From a virus, in IMG/VR virus record IMGVR_UViG_3300037584_000112, positions 1 through 26,642 of that record: a stretch of DNA of 26,642 nucleotides. One strand, written 5' to 3'. The notes under the pieces are model-generated. The model saw only the letters and a program-made list of their open reading frames with translations. It had not been told where the DNA came from and searched no databases. Positions within the stretch are counted from its first letter, which is position 1, and each line of letters begins with the position of its first letter. This document shows, in pieces, positions 16,949 to 24,035 of the stretch. A program made the position numbers and the translations under genes.

Positions 16949-16984
16949 CCCACCCCCTCGGTGGGAAGAGGGTGGGCCGGTTTT
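16949..16984 (+). terminator. Probable terminator of the rightward virion operon
   Basis: Just after the stop of the 2042-aa gene, CCCACC (16949-16954) pairs with GGTGGG (16960-16965) around a 5-base loop. The same left arm can pair alternatively with AGGGTGGG at 16969-16976, making a GC-rich stem that ends near TTTT at 16981-16984. It sits between convergent operons. The T-run is short, so strength is uncertain. Confidence 0.6.
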
Positions 16985-17034
16985 GGAGAACCACAGCGTT
17001 CCGCTGCGTGTCATATGGTATCACGTAGTTCTCC
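16985..17034. other. Three-way-junction-like nested inverted repeat at the convergent boundary
   Basis: GGAGAAC (16985-16991) pairs with GTTCTCC (17028-17034). Between them, CAGCG-TTC-CGCTG (16994-17006) and CGTG (17007-17010) with CACG (17022-17025) form two abutting hairpins, giving a three-way-junction layout with only two-base joints. It overlaps the last codons and stop of the leftward 87-aa gene. It may act in termination or 3' end protection of the leftward mRNA. Confidence 0.4.
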
Positions 17035-17284
17035 AGAGTCTCACACCTAATTTATTGCCCTCAGTTCGGACTTGGTGCTCAAAAGTCCACCCTTTAGACT
17101 CCATAACTTGTTTTGCTTGTAGGTATGTAGCTTGTGTGTCGATACAGGGAATGAATACAGACATCCCCACTAACATCTTACTCCAGTACACTACTACTCT
17201 TACCCCATCCGGGCAGAGATCATCAGTAAGTATTACTTCGTCGCTGACGTTTTGTTTGATTCTACTACTTCTAATGACCGCCAA
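17021..17284 (-). CDS. Conserved small phage protein, last gene of the leftward operon
   Basis: The 87-aa frame on the minus strand starts at a TTG (17284) and overlaps the upstream 57-aa gene by 52 bases; an internal start is possible. The conserved-looking core is DGVRVVVYWSKMLVGMSVFIPCIDTQATYLQAKQVMESKGWTFEHQVRTEGNKLGVRLWRT. I associate the SVFIPC-(I/L)-(N/D)T ... GVR-WRT pattern with small proteins of unknown function in replication modules of podoviruses, probably a compact alpha/beta fold. The competing + strand frame over the same bases is less protein-like. No catalytic motif is seen. A nested inverted repeat covers its stop. Confidence 0.6.
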   Translation of the reverse strand: MAVIRSSRIKQNVSDEVILTDDLCPDGVRVVVYWSKMLVGMSVFIPCIDTQATYLQAKQVMESKGWTFEHQVRTEGNKLGVRLWRTT

Positions 17285-17406
17285 TCCTCACCCATGTGTT
17301 TACGGGCTTCGTCCGTGGCTTTGCTTTTAGCTTCCTCTAAAGACTCTGCTTCAACTGCAAAATACTTAACTGTCGTTAGATAAAGCTCAAGCTCATACCG
17401 CTTCAT
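17233..17406 (-). CDS. 57-aa phage protein downstream of the primase-ATPase
   Basis: Reading the minus strand from ATG 17406 gives a 57-aa protein, opening MKRYELELYLTTVKYFAVEA and continuing SLEEAKSKATDEARKHMGEDWRSLEVVE before a polar tail, with TAA at 17233-17235. An AAGGAGAT site lies five bases before the ATG, and the start overlaps the end of the primase-ATPase gene by 14 bases, both signs of a real coupled gene. The pattern (two strands, a charged helix, a final strand) is a small alpha/beta fold, and similar MKRYEL-type proteins with an EA-SLEEAK helix are frequent in phages. No function is known to me. Confidence 0.75.
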   Translation of the reverse strand: MKRYELELYLTTVKYFAVEAESLEEAKSKATDEARKHMGEDWRSLEVVESNKTSATK

Positions 17407-20215
17407 CCACATCTCCTTGTGGTAATTGTACAGAACAGTCTACGACTATAACGTCGGTGGGCGGCAGACGTAGATGCGTACCTTTACTCAATCGCATCTT
17501 TGACTTTTTAGCACTCATCTTAGACTTCAAGTCTTGAACGAAAGATGCATAGTTTACTTGGTGCTTACCACACCACTCTCGCAGCGGTTTCGGCACAAGG
17601 TAGGCACGCTTCACGTCTGTTTCGTACCTAGCCACAAGTCTAGCGCGTGGGTTCAAGTCAGGTATTACAAGCTCATCTAGCCCGTTGTTATTGGCTTTTC
17701 GTAAGTCATCCGTACTCTTAATCCAAAGCACGTTGCCGTAATGATCGTTCAAATAATCATTAAGCACTTGTTCTGCAGAACTACTCATATCAGCAACACT
17801 CCTTTTGTTTTCTTCTAACACGCTCAATATCCATCTATATACCTTCTTTGTGCTGTAGGGTAATAAGCCCATATTCTTGCAGATCACCAGCGCAGTAAGC
17901 GTGCACGCTGCACCTGCAGACCAAAACCTGTTCTCAGCAGCCAAGCCAGCCTTAGAGTCCACCTTCAACTGCGTGGCCTTTAGTAACTCTTTAACGTCAT
18001 CTAGGTTGTTTATGACGTACTGCACAAACGGCACACCCGCATGGCCGTAATCGCTTTGTAGGGCTAGAGCGAATGCATCGGTAGCTTCTTTAGTGTTTGC
18101 ACTCTTGTAATGCTTATTTACTTTGTACTCAAGTATGCGCTGTGCTTCTGCTTTCGGCGCTTGCTTGTCCATCATTATCTTTTCTATCAGGCTAGTGTTC
18201 GCGCTGGATACGGTCATAAAGCTCCATGCATATCCATTGAAACGCTCTATGTTTGCACTGCTAGTTAGCCTACGCCGCTGCTTACCGCTATATAACTGGT
18301 AGGCCATATCACTAAGCTCGCTAGAGTTCATGTTTGTAACTTCGTCCATGAAGAACGGTAGGTTGTTATAAATTTCAGCCCTATTCATCTTGGCTAAGTA
18401 TTTGTCCTCTTTGCTCAGGATAAGTTCTTCTGGATTACCCCATACACCCAGCCCTGCGAATTGTGCAGTAGTTTTACCAAGCCCAGAATCATCGCTATGT
18501 AGATGAAGCATGGAGCAAGACACAGGCATGAGTTTCATTAGTATGGAGCCGAATGATGCACCTAAGACGTACTGATATGCCTCCTGCCCGTCTTGGTTTA
18601 GAAAGGCCATTGTTTCTTTCCAGCCTTCTAACGTGCCTTTAGATTCAAATGCGGGGAACATAGAAATAGTATTTGACGCAGGGGGGTTGAAGTCCACGCG
18701 GTCACCAAATATCTCTTGGTTACCTAGTATAAACGACTTCATATCATCATCTGTCCAACCAAACTGACGATGGGCGGTTTCCGCCACAGACTTAGCCTGT
18801 AGCTCGTTTACCCACGTAGTTGTGTAATCCATGAGTTCATCCATCCTCTTTATAGCTACGCCTTGGGCGCTCATGTTTTTACGGAACTCTTCCCGTGAAG
18901 TAACAGCAGTCAAAGGAAGCGTAAATTCACGCATACCGTCTTTTGGTAAGTGCAAGCACATAACGACAGATTCACCAAGTTCGGGGTCATGCACGCGCTT
19001 AACCACATATATGTCATTATGATAAATAAGTTTATCTTCTGGCTCACCATCTGGGCCGTTCGCTCTTACGTATATACCGCCATTCGCCCCACGAAAGTAT
19101 GGTCTTGGGTACTCAGGTATCACATACGTTTTAGTAGGTGCGTTTGGTAGCGAAGCAGATACTGTTTCTACTACGTTATCTTTATCAGTCGCTTCGATTA
19201 TGTGTCGGCCTAACACTATGGGAGACTTTATCTTGCCCCAGTACGGGCACTTTCGACATATTTTTGGGTTGAACTCATCAAACTTAATGCACTGGTACGG
19301 GCCTTTTATCAAGTCCATTTTGTACGCTGTGTCTTCTGGTGTGTAGCCTTCGTGCCCCCTAGATATAAAGTGCGCTGCTTTTTCTGAATCAGAGCAAAAC
19401 TTTGCTATAGATAGCCCCGCTCTCCACATAGGCTCAGAGCAGTTTTCTTGGTCATTTATTATCATCTCTAGTTGCTTACAACCAGATTCCATCTTTATTT
19501 TGTTTACTATCGTCCCAAACTTGTTCTCGCTGTTACCCATCAGGGCTTGCGTTACAGCATTTACGCCGTTACGCGGACTGCGTTGAGGTACAGGCAGTGG
19601 GTTATTACCCAGTAATTCTGAGAACTCATCAAAATCTACAAGTGGTGGAGGCTCCACCCCATATATGACTACCTTGCTAGGCGGGTCAGTCTTGTGATTG
19701 TGCGTGCTGACTACACGTAAAACTCTAGCGGCATCGGCAGTAACAGCAGGATCTGCTAAGAAGTTATGTTCTGCGCACTGCGCCTTGAGTTGTTCTGCTA
19801 CAGGCACCCAATCATCTGTAGGTACAGACTCCTGTAAAGCCCAGTAAACGTGTATCCCACGCCCTGAGTTAACCATCAGGGGTTTAGGCAGCTTAAGCGC
19901 TTTGCAGAACCTACGTAGTTCAGCTACCGCTTCTTCTTGTGTTGCGAAGTCCTTACTAGGCCCACAGTCTAGGTCTAAGAAGAACGCCTTAAATGACAGC
20001 GTATTATCTACACGACGTGACCCAGCTTCAGAAAACGTAGCCAGCGCAAAGTAAACATCGTAACCCTGCGCATCAAGGTCATTAGCGGTGTCTACCACAT
20101 CGTCCAGCGACGTGAAAAACATCTGTTTTCTTTGGTCGTTTGCTAGGTGGTTGGCGAATATACAGTAGTTACCTGTATCACTGAGCACCCTGCTTAAAAA
20201 TTGCTTGGTGTGCAT
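17393..20215 (-). CDS. AEP-type primase fused to a P-loop (DUF927-like) helicase ATPase
   Basis: This 940-aa protein combines priming and unwinding. The N-terminal archaeo-eukaryotic primase domain shows FFLDLDCG (metal ligands Asp81 and Asp83), SGRGIHVYW (Ser117-His122 nucleotide-binding motif) and ARVLRVVSTHNHK around 163-175. A linker carries Cys246, Cys309, Cys320 and Cys323 (ICRKCPYWGKIKSP), a possible metal site. The C-terminal ATPase has Walker A SDDSGLGKTT (Lys581), Walker B FFMDEV (Asp624, Glu625) and a GKQRRRL block, like DUF927/D5-type helicase domains. It replaces the TOPRIM primase-DnaB helicase of T7-like phages. ATG 20215 has no clear ribosome binding site and follows a structured 78-base intergenic element. 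Confidence 0.85.
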   Translation of the reverse strand: MHTKQFLSRVLSDTGNYCIFANHLANDQRKQMFFTSLDDVVDTANDLDAQGYDVYFALATFSEAGSRRVDNTLSFKAFFLDLDCGPSKDFATQEEAVAELRRFCKALKLPKPLMVNSGRGIHVYWALQESVPTDDWVPVAEQLKAQCAEHNFLADPAVTADAARVLRVVSTHNHKTDPPSKVVIYGVEPPPLVDFDEFSELLGNNPLPVPQRSPRNGVNAVTQALMGNSENKFGTIVNKIKMESGCKQLEMIINDQENCSEPMWRAGLSIAKFCSDSEKAAHFISRGHEGYTPEDTAYKMDLIKGPYQCIKFDEFNPKICRKCPYWGKIKSPIVLGRHIIEATDKDNVVETVSASLPNAPTKTYVIPEYPRPYFRGANGGIYVRANGPDGEPEDKLIYHNDIYVVKRVHDPELGESVVMCLHLPKDGMREFTLPLTAVTSREEFRKNMSAQGVAIKRMDELMDYTTTWVNELQAKSVAETAHRQFGWTDDDMKSFILGNQEIFGDRVDFNPPASNTISMFPAFESKGTLEGWKETMAFLNQDGQEAYQYVLGASFGSILMKLMPVSCSMLHLHSDDSGLGKTTAQFAGLGVWGNPEELILSKEDKYLAKMNRAEIYNNLPFFMDEVTNMNSSELSDMAYQLYSGKQRRRLTSSANIERFNGYAWSFMTVSSANTSLIEKIMMDKQAPKAEAQRILEYKVNKHYKSANTKEATDAFALALQSDYGHAGVPFVQYVINNLDDVKELLKATQLKVDSKAGLAAENRFWSAGAACTLTALVICKNMGLLPYSTKKVYRWILSVLEENKRSVADMSSSAEQVLNDYLNDHYGNVLWIKSTDDLRKANNNGLDELVIPDLNPRARLVARYETDVKRAYLVPKPLREWCGKHQVNYASFVQDLKSKMSAKKSKMRLSKGTHLRLPPTDVIVVDCSVQLPQGDVDEAV

Positions 20216-20223
20216 GACTATTA

Positions 20224-20301
20224 CTCATAACCGAAAGACACCGTGGCAGGGGCGTCGGTACACCCTCTTCGATTGCTCTAGCCACGATGGTAGTTATGGA
20301 G
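20224..20301 (-). other. Nested hairpin filling the gap between SSB and primase genes
   Basis: Read on the minus strand, CTCCATAAC (20301-20293) pairs with GTTATGAG (20231-20224) with one bulged C. Inside, CGTGGC (20286-20281) pairs with GCCACG (20247-20242). Inside that, GGGTGT-ACCG-ACGCCC (20265-20250) forms a tetraloop hairpin with one G-U pair. The element begins two bases after the SSB stop and ends eight bases before the primase ATG, which lacks a visible Shine-Dalgarno. It could control primase translation, act as a processing site or attenuate transcription. Confidence 0.45.
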
Positions 20302-20303
20302 CT

Positions 20304-21029
20304 TTAGTCGTCCCACTCATCAATCACAGCCGTGACTGCTTCTTTCTCCTCCTTTGGAGCTGCGGACTTCTTCACCATCTTCTTAGGTTCTTTTACTGGA
20401 ACCTCCTCTTCCCACTCGTCTTCTGCGGGAGTAGCCGCTACAGGTTCTGGTGTTGACTCAACAGCGAATGCACCACCATCACCACCTTCAATGGTGAACC
20501 CTTCTTCTTCCTCAAACGGATCTCTGGTTGGCATTGGTGCATACTTGAGCACCTGCACTGCCCTTGGTCGGAGTTTGACCCCCGCTTTATCATCTTTCTT
20601 TATATAGTACGGGTGCAGTGATACTTGTAAGTTAATTGTGCTGCCGCCGGTCAACATAAACCCGTCAGGCAGTGGCGTTCTCTTTGCATCCACATGGGAG
20701 GGCGGTCTGCTAGCCTCACCGTTGTAGGCACCCTCCGTAGCCGCTTTATGCACCCAATTACCGTCGTCGTCTTGGTCAAAAGGCTTATCAAACTTTTTCG
20801 GCCAGTTATTTTCTTGTCCTGCTTCCTCCGTATATGCTTGCCTCATAGCAGCCCAAAGACCCTTCTGCCCTTCGTCATCCATAACAAAGTTTAAAGAAAA
20901 CTCTGCGCCGACTTCTTTTGGGTCACAGGGGACGCTTTTGTTTTTTGCGTCACTCCATTTATACGTTTTATCCATCCTTGGGTGTAGCGCTTTCACGCCC
21001 TTAACTATGTATGTCGGTCTATTAGCCAT
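20304..21029 (-). CDS. Single-stranded DNA-binding protein, T7 gp2.5-like
   Basis: The 241-aa protein has an OB-fold-type N-terminal region (about residues 1-165) with many strands and aromatic residues, including TYIVKGVKALHPRMDKTYKW, FMLTGGSTINLQVSLHPYYI and GVKLRPRAVQVLKYAP. A disordered acidic tail follows (EEEEGFTIEGGDGG...EDEWEEE...AVIDEWDD). The acidic tail ending with an aromatic-acidic tip is the hallmark of phage and bacterial SSBs and contacts the polymerase and helicase-primase. The overall layout matches phage SSBs often annotated gp2.5-like or DUF2815. A clear AGGAGAAC site (21036-21043) lies six bases before the ATG. It sits between the four-Cys protein and the primase, as expected in a replication operon. 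Confidence 0.8.
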   Translation of the reverse strand: MANRPTYIVKGVKALHPRMDKTYKWSDAKNKSVPCDPKEVGAEFSLNFVMDDEGQKGLWAAMRQAYTEEAGQENNWPKKFDKPFDQDDDGNWVHKAATEGAYNGEASRPPSHVDAKRTPLPDGFMLTGGSTINLQVSLHPYYIKKDDKAGVKLRPRAVQVLKYAPMPTRDPFEEEEGFTIEGGDGGAFAVESTPEPVAATPAEDEWEEEVPVKEPKKMVKKSAAPKEEKEAVTAVIDEWDD

Positions 21030-21035
21030 TCTTAT

Positions 21036-21043
21036 GTTCTCCT
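21036..21043 (-). promoter_or_regulatory. Ribosome binding site AGGAGAAC of the SSB gene
   Basis: AGGAGAAC lies six bases before ATG 21029 and is the strongest Shine-Dalgarno in the leftward operon. This is consistent with the large amounts of SSB a phage needs. Confidence 0.7.
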
Positions 21044-21055
21044 AAACATTTGTAT

Positions 21056-21733
21056 TTATGCTATTTCACTCACGGTAAACCCCTCCACCTCATCGAATGG
21101 CGATGCTGCACTACTCCACACTGGTGGGGCACTGAAGGTAATCGCTTTCAATGTATCGGGGTGTCTCTCAAGCTCCATAGCAATCTTAAGTTCGGCCTCG
21201 TCTAACACCCGCATGGGTCTAAAACGTAGCCTTGGCGCGTAACTTGTCTGCTCAAAACAGATCCTAGTTACGACGGTTGTAGCAGACGTATCGTGTTTCA
21301 CTAAGTGTTTTACATAGTTCTGCATCGACATCCAACCGCGTTCAGCCTCACCAAACAAACTCGTTGCTGGTAGTTGTAGCTGAAATACGTCGTATAGATT
21401 GTCCTCTACAAAAGTAATAGCGATCCGTTGTAAGAACTTACAAGCTCTTGAACCGCCTCCTCCTGACCCCCGTATATTTTGCTCGCAGTCTATGCAGCGT
21501 GATGACTGCCTAGTTCCCGCTGGAACATCTGGATCGGGTGCCTGTGTGTTAGATGACCAACAGCTAGGAGTAGCTGCTCGGTTTGGGTCATAGACTCCTG
21601 AGTAAAACATACGTGACATGCCTGCTGCATTTACGATCACTACATCTAGAACATCAGAGCCTACTTCTACCTCTTTACCGTCTACTACCTTACGAAACTT
21701 ACCGTCCCGTATGCTGATCTTCTTAAACCCCAT
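21056..21733 (-). CDS. Conserved phage protein with a four-cysteine (zinc-type) insert
   Basis: The 225-aa protein is conserved in style with proteins that sit beside the SSB in marine phage replication modules, but its function is not known to me. Residues 58-98 hold Cys58 (PSCWS), Cys80 and Cys83 (RCIDCEQN) and Cys98 (RACKF) around a GSGGGGS loop, a likely zinc site. Flanking regions are beta-rich (VLDVVIVNAAGMSRMFYSG; YDVFQLQLPATSLFG), followed by a helical stretch (WMSMQNYVKHLVKHD) and an acidic end. The acidic C-terminus and location suggest it works with SSB or the primase on DNA. The ATG at 21733 lies two bases after the stop of the HTH gene. Confidence 0.7.
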   Translation of the reverse strand: MGFKKISIRDGKFRKVVDGKEVEVGSDVLDVVIVNAAGMSRMFYSGVYDPNRAATPSCWSSNTQAPDPDVPAGTRQSSRCIDCEQNIRGSGGGGSRACKFLQRIAITFVEDNLYDVFQLQLPATSLFGEAERGWMSMQNYVKHLVKHDTSATTVVTRICFEQTSYAPRLRFRPMRVLDEAELKIAMELERHPDTLKAITFSAPPVWSSAASPFDEVEGFTVSEIA

Positions 21734-21734
21734 A

Positions 21735-22031
21735 CTACAGATCTTCGTCCAGATCCCCTACCTCTTCGACACGCTCTTTAATATCTTCAGCAAGTTCTTT
21801 TGCCAAAGTGTTAATAGCCATGTCCTCTACAACAGTATTGGTTTCATTCAAATCTGTGTTTAGCAGGGCAAACACCACACGATTTAGATCAAAACGGTAC
21901 GTCTTGCCTACGTGTATGTAGGTGTTTTCGGGTATGAGATTAGCTCGTAACCATGAACGAACGGTGCTCACGGACACTTTGAGGTGCTTCGCTACCTCGT
22001 CTATGTCTACCAAGTTTATTTCAGCCGTCAC
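21735..22031 (-). CDS. Excisionase-type helix-turn-helix DNA-binding protein
   Basis: The 98-aa product begins at GTG 22031 in a GTGA overlap with the upstream gene, preceded by AAGGA. Residues 8-57 (VDIDEVAKHLKVSVSTVRSWLRANLIPENTYIHVGKTYRFDLNRVVFALL) match the winged MerR/excisionase HTH pattern: EVAKHLKVS as helix 2, STVRSWLRAN as the recognition helix, then a short wing and the R-F-D strand. The tail is a charged helix ending in DLDEDL, which may mediate dimers. No integrase is seen in the window, so a transcription-regulator or replication-accessory role is as likely as excision. It lies about 420 bases downstream of a palindrome in a candidate promoter and could regulate it. Confidence 0.8.
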   Translation of the reverse strand: MTAEINLVDIDEVAKHLKVSVSTVRSWLRANLIPENTYIHVGKTYRFDLNRVVFALLNTDLNETNTVVEDMAINTLAKELAEDIKERVEEVGDLDEDL

Positions 22032-22429
22032 TTCTTTTTCCTTACATTGATTGTGTACTCAGTATTAGCATTCAAACCTTTAGGTAGTTTCTCAGGGTTC
22101 TCCTCCAGCCATTCTTTGATGGCTTTTTGGTGGAGCCGCTGCTGTAAGAACTCTGGCACTTGCTCTTCTATTATGAACTCACGCATCTCTTCCCAGTTGT
22201 TAGTCTGGTACACGGTCTTAGTGGTCTTATAAAAGGTGCCTGTGTCGGTTGACACGTTCTTAGCTTTGGTAGCGTCAAGATGCTTCATCATTTCGTCTTT
22301 GATGAGATCCTGCTGTTCACTGAGTTTGTTGTCTTCTTTATCAAAATCAGACTTAAGCTCAACACGCTTGTCCCTGATCTTCAGATAAACCTTTATCAGC
22401 TTATCTGTATCCACGCTGTTTGATTGCAT
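22028..22429 (-). CDS. Conserved podovirus small coiled-coil protein, unknown function
   Basis: The 133-aa protein starts at ATG 22429 behind GGAGAAC (22434-22440). Residues 8-55 form a charged coiled-coil (LIKVYLKIRDKRVELKSDFDKEDNKLSEQQDLIKDEMMKHLD). A small domain follows with VSTDTGTFYKTTKTVYQTNNWEEMREFI, then LQQRLHQKAIKEWLEE, ending LPKGLNANTEYTINVRKKK. This order, with the final LP-G-N-TEY-I-VR strand, recurs in podovirus replication modules in my recollection, always without a defined role. It is coupled by overlap to the HTH gene and sits after the SNF2 helicase, so a DNA-transaction accessory role is likely but unproven. Confidence 0.7.
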   Translation of the reverse strand: MQSNSVDTDKLIKVYLKIRDKRVELKSDFDKEDNKLSEQQDLIKDEMMKHLDATKAKNVSTDTGTFYKTTKTVYQTNNWEEMREFIIEEQVPEFLQQRLHQKAIKEWLEENPEKLPKGLNANTEYTINVRKKK

Positions 22430-22433
22430 TTAG

Positions 22434-22440
22434 GTTCTCC
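22434..22440 (-). promoter_or_regulatory. Ribosome binding site GGAGAAC of the 133-aa gene
   Basis: GGAGAAC lies four bases before ATG 22429. The same heptamer precedes the SSB and helicase genes, marking a stereotyped initiation leader in the leftward operon. Confidence 0.7.
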
Positions 22441-22456
22441 AATTACCTAGCAGTAC

Positions 22457-22485
22457 ACTTTAGTTGTAAGCAACTATCTAATCAA
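22457..22485 (-). promoter_or_regulatory. Candidate sigma70-type promoter with internal palindrome
   Basis: On the minus strand TTGATT (22485-22480) and TAAAGT (22462-22457) are spaced by 17 bases, a fair -35/-10 match that would fire toward the 133-aa and HTH genes. A perfect 6-4-6 palindrome, TAGTTG-TAAG-CAACTA (22461-22476), lies in the spacer, where a bound repressor would block polymerase. The -10 matches TATAAT at only four of six positions. Confidence 0.3.
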
Positions 22486-24013
22486 GTATTTCCTTGTATA
22501 AATCTATCATCTTTGTGTGGTCGTCAATTCTATTATCTAATAATGAGTACACACGTTTCTCTGCGAAGGAGCCTTGCAACTGCACCACCGTACACTTGTG
22601 ATCCTGCCCAGAGCGATGCACGCGAGCATTAGCCTGCGCGTAAGTTTCTAATGAACTTGTCGGCCCCCACCATACCACTGTATTCGCCGCAGTAAGTGTG
22701 ACTCCGTGAGCCGCTGCAGCGGGTTGTATAACTAACACTTGTGGCGCGGCGTTAGTCTGAAATCGTTTGAATATGTCCGTGCGTTTGGCCGCACTCACGT
22801 CTCCCCTAATGACCTCAGTGGGTATACCGTCGTTTATAAGTTTGTCGGTCAGTATGTCTATAACGTGCTTGAACGGCACGAACACCAAGACTTTCTTGGT
22901 TGACTCGTCTATCACCTCACGAAGAACTTTATAACGATGCTTGATGTCAAACTCTAAAGAGTCACCGTCATCCGTGTACACGGCACCACTTGAGATCTGC
23001 AGTAACTTGTTCATGTTTACGGCAGCATTAGCCGCAGTTATCTGTTCTCCAGCGGCCTGCATGACCATAGTATCTTTAAGTTGCTTGTAGTATTTCTTCT
23101 GCTGCCTAGTCATTTCCACCGTGCGCTTGACGTAGACCATGTCTGGTAGGTCAAGACACTCTTCTTTTGTGAACCTAATCGCTGGCTGCAGTGCTTTGAA
23201 TACGGTGTCTGTAGCGTTTTCTTTAGGCACCCACTTAAAGTTAGTGACCTTCTGCATCACCATGTCACGGAAAGAACTAAAGAATCTAGGCACTGCGTTC
23301 GGGTTGACCAGCTTTGCCAGACCAAACGCATCGACAGGACTTTGTGCTGCTGGTGTGCCCGTCATCATCCACAACCACATGTGCGGAGCTAACAACTTAT
23401 TCAGCACCTTCCAACGTCGGGTCTGCGGGTTCTTATAGTGTGTAGCTTCATCCACGATGATTAGATCAAACCCACCATTAGCTATGGCATCTGCAACTAT
23501 CTCTACACCGTCGTAGTTAATAATCACGAACTCGGCACCGCTTTCTATTATCTTTCGACGCTTCGGTGCAGCGCCGTAGGCTACATCCGCAGTTCTGTGC
23601 ATGGCGAAGGTAAACAGATCATCCATCCACGCTGATTCCATGATGGATAAGGGGCATATCACGAGTACACGCGAGACATACCCTTTGTTCATCAGGTAGT
23701 CAGCGGCCCATATAGCACTTGCTGTCTTGCCAGTGCCTTGCTCGTTAAAGCAGAACGCTCTTTTATTCAAAGTGAAAAACTCAGAAGTAGTCTTCTGGTG
23801 CTTCATCGGTGTGTGCTTACCCGTCCAATCGTATCGTGTACGTATCGGAGACGGCACGTTTATATTTAAGTTCTTTAGAACGTGAGCTTCTTCTAGCCCC
23901 CAGTTCACAATCACTTTGTTGTCTTGAAGCTCTTTGCTCTTGGGTATAACGCTCGTAACTTTTTTAGGGTCACGCAACCTAAGCAACAGGGCTTTGTTAT
24001 CTACAACCTGCAT
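22478..24013 (-). CDS. SNF2-type superfamily 2 helicase / DNA translocase
   Basis: I start at ATG 24013, behind a good GGAGAAC site, rather than the TTG four codons upstream; the product is 511 aa. Motifs in order: a Q-like PMKHQ near 70, motif I NEQGTGKT (Lys96), motif Ia VLVICPLS, motif II DEAT (Asp188, Glu189), motif III MMTGTP (218-221), then the second RecA lobe with KVLVFVPFKHVIDIL, VLVIQPAAAAHGVTL as motif V and QANARVHRSGQ as motif VI (460-470). The QA-R-HR-GQ form is diagnostic of SNF2/RapA-like enzymes. It is ATP-driven and probably remodels DNA forks or strips proteins. A DnaB-type helicase is absent from the window, so this and the primase-ATPase may share unwinding. Confidence 0.9.
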   Translation of the reverse strand: MQVVDNKALLLRLRDPKKVTSVIPKSKELQDNKVIVNWGLEEAHVLKNLNINVPSPIRTRYDWTGKHTPMKHQKTTSEFFTLNKRAFCFNEQGTGKTASAIWAADYLMNKGYVSRVLVICPLSIMESAWMDDLFTFAMHRTADVAYGAAPKRRKIIESGAEFVIINYDGVEIVADAIANGGFDLIIVDEATHYKNPQTRRWKVLNKLLAPHMWLWMMTGTPAAQSPVDAFGLAKLVNPNAVPRFFSSFRDMVMQKVTNFKWVPKENATDTVFKALQPAIRFTKEECLDLPDMVYVKRTVEMTRQQKKYYKQLKDTMVMQAAGEQITAANAAVNMNKLLQISSGAVYTDDGDSLEFDIKHRYKVLREVIDESTKKVLVFVPFKHVIDILTDKLINDGIPTEVIRGDVSAAKRTDIFKRFQTNAAPQVLVIQPAAAAHGVTLTAANTVVWWGPTSSLETYAQANARVHRSGQDHKCTVVQLQGSFAEKRVYSLLDNRIDDHTKMIDLYKEILD

Positions 24014-24016
24014 GTT

Positions 24017-24023
24017 GTTCTCC
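24017..24023 (-). promoter_or_regulatory. Ribosome binding site deciding the helicase start
   Basis: GGAGAAC, three bases before ATG 24013 when counted from its last base, overlaps the alternative TTG start at 24025 and therefore supports the ATG as the real start. Confidence 0.65.
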
Positions 24024-24035
24024 AAATGCCGCCTT

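Noticed and set aside
16944-16984. 24-aa frame on the minus strand behind GGAGAAC at 17034-17028
   Set aside because: The spacing from the GGAGAAC to the ATG is about 14 bases, the peptide is low complexity, and the bases are better explained as terminator and junction stems.
16983-17330. 115-aa frame on the plus strand after the terminator
   Set aside because: It overlaps two minus-strand genes with better coding character and ribosome binding sites, and its own sequence is Cys/Ser/Leu-rich shadow text.
21735-22031. Excisionase as evidence of a temperate phage
   Set aside because: The HTH fold fits excisionases, but many lytic phages carry the same fold as a regulator. No integrase or attachment site is seen here.
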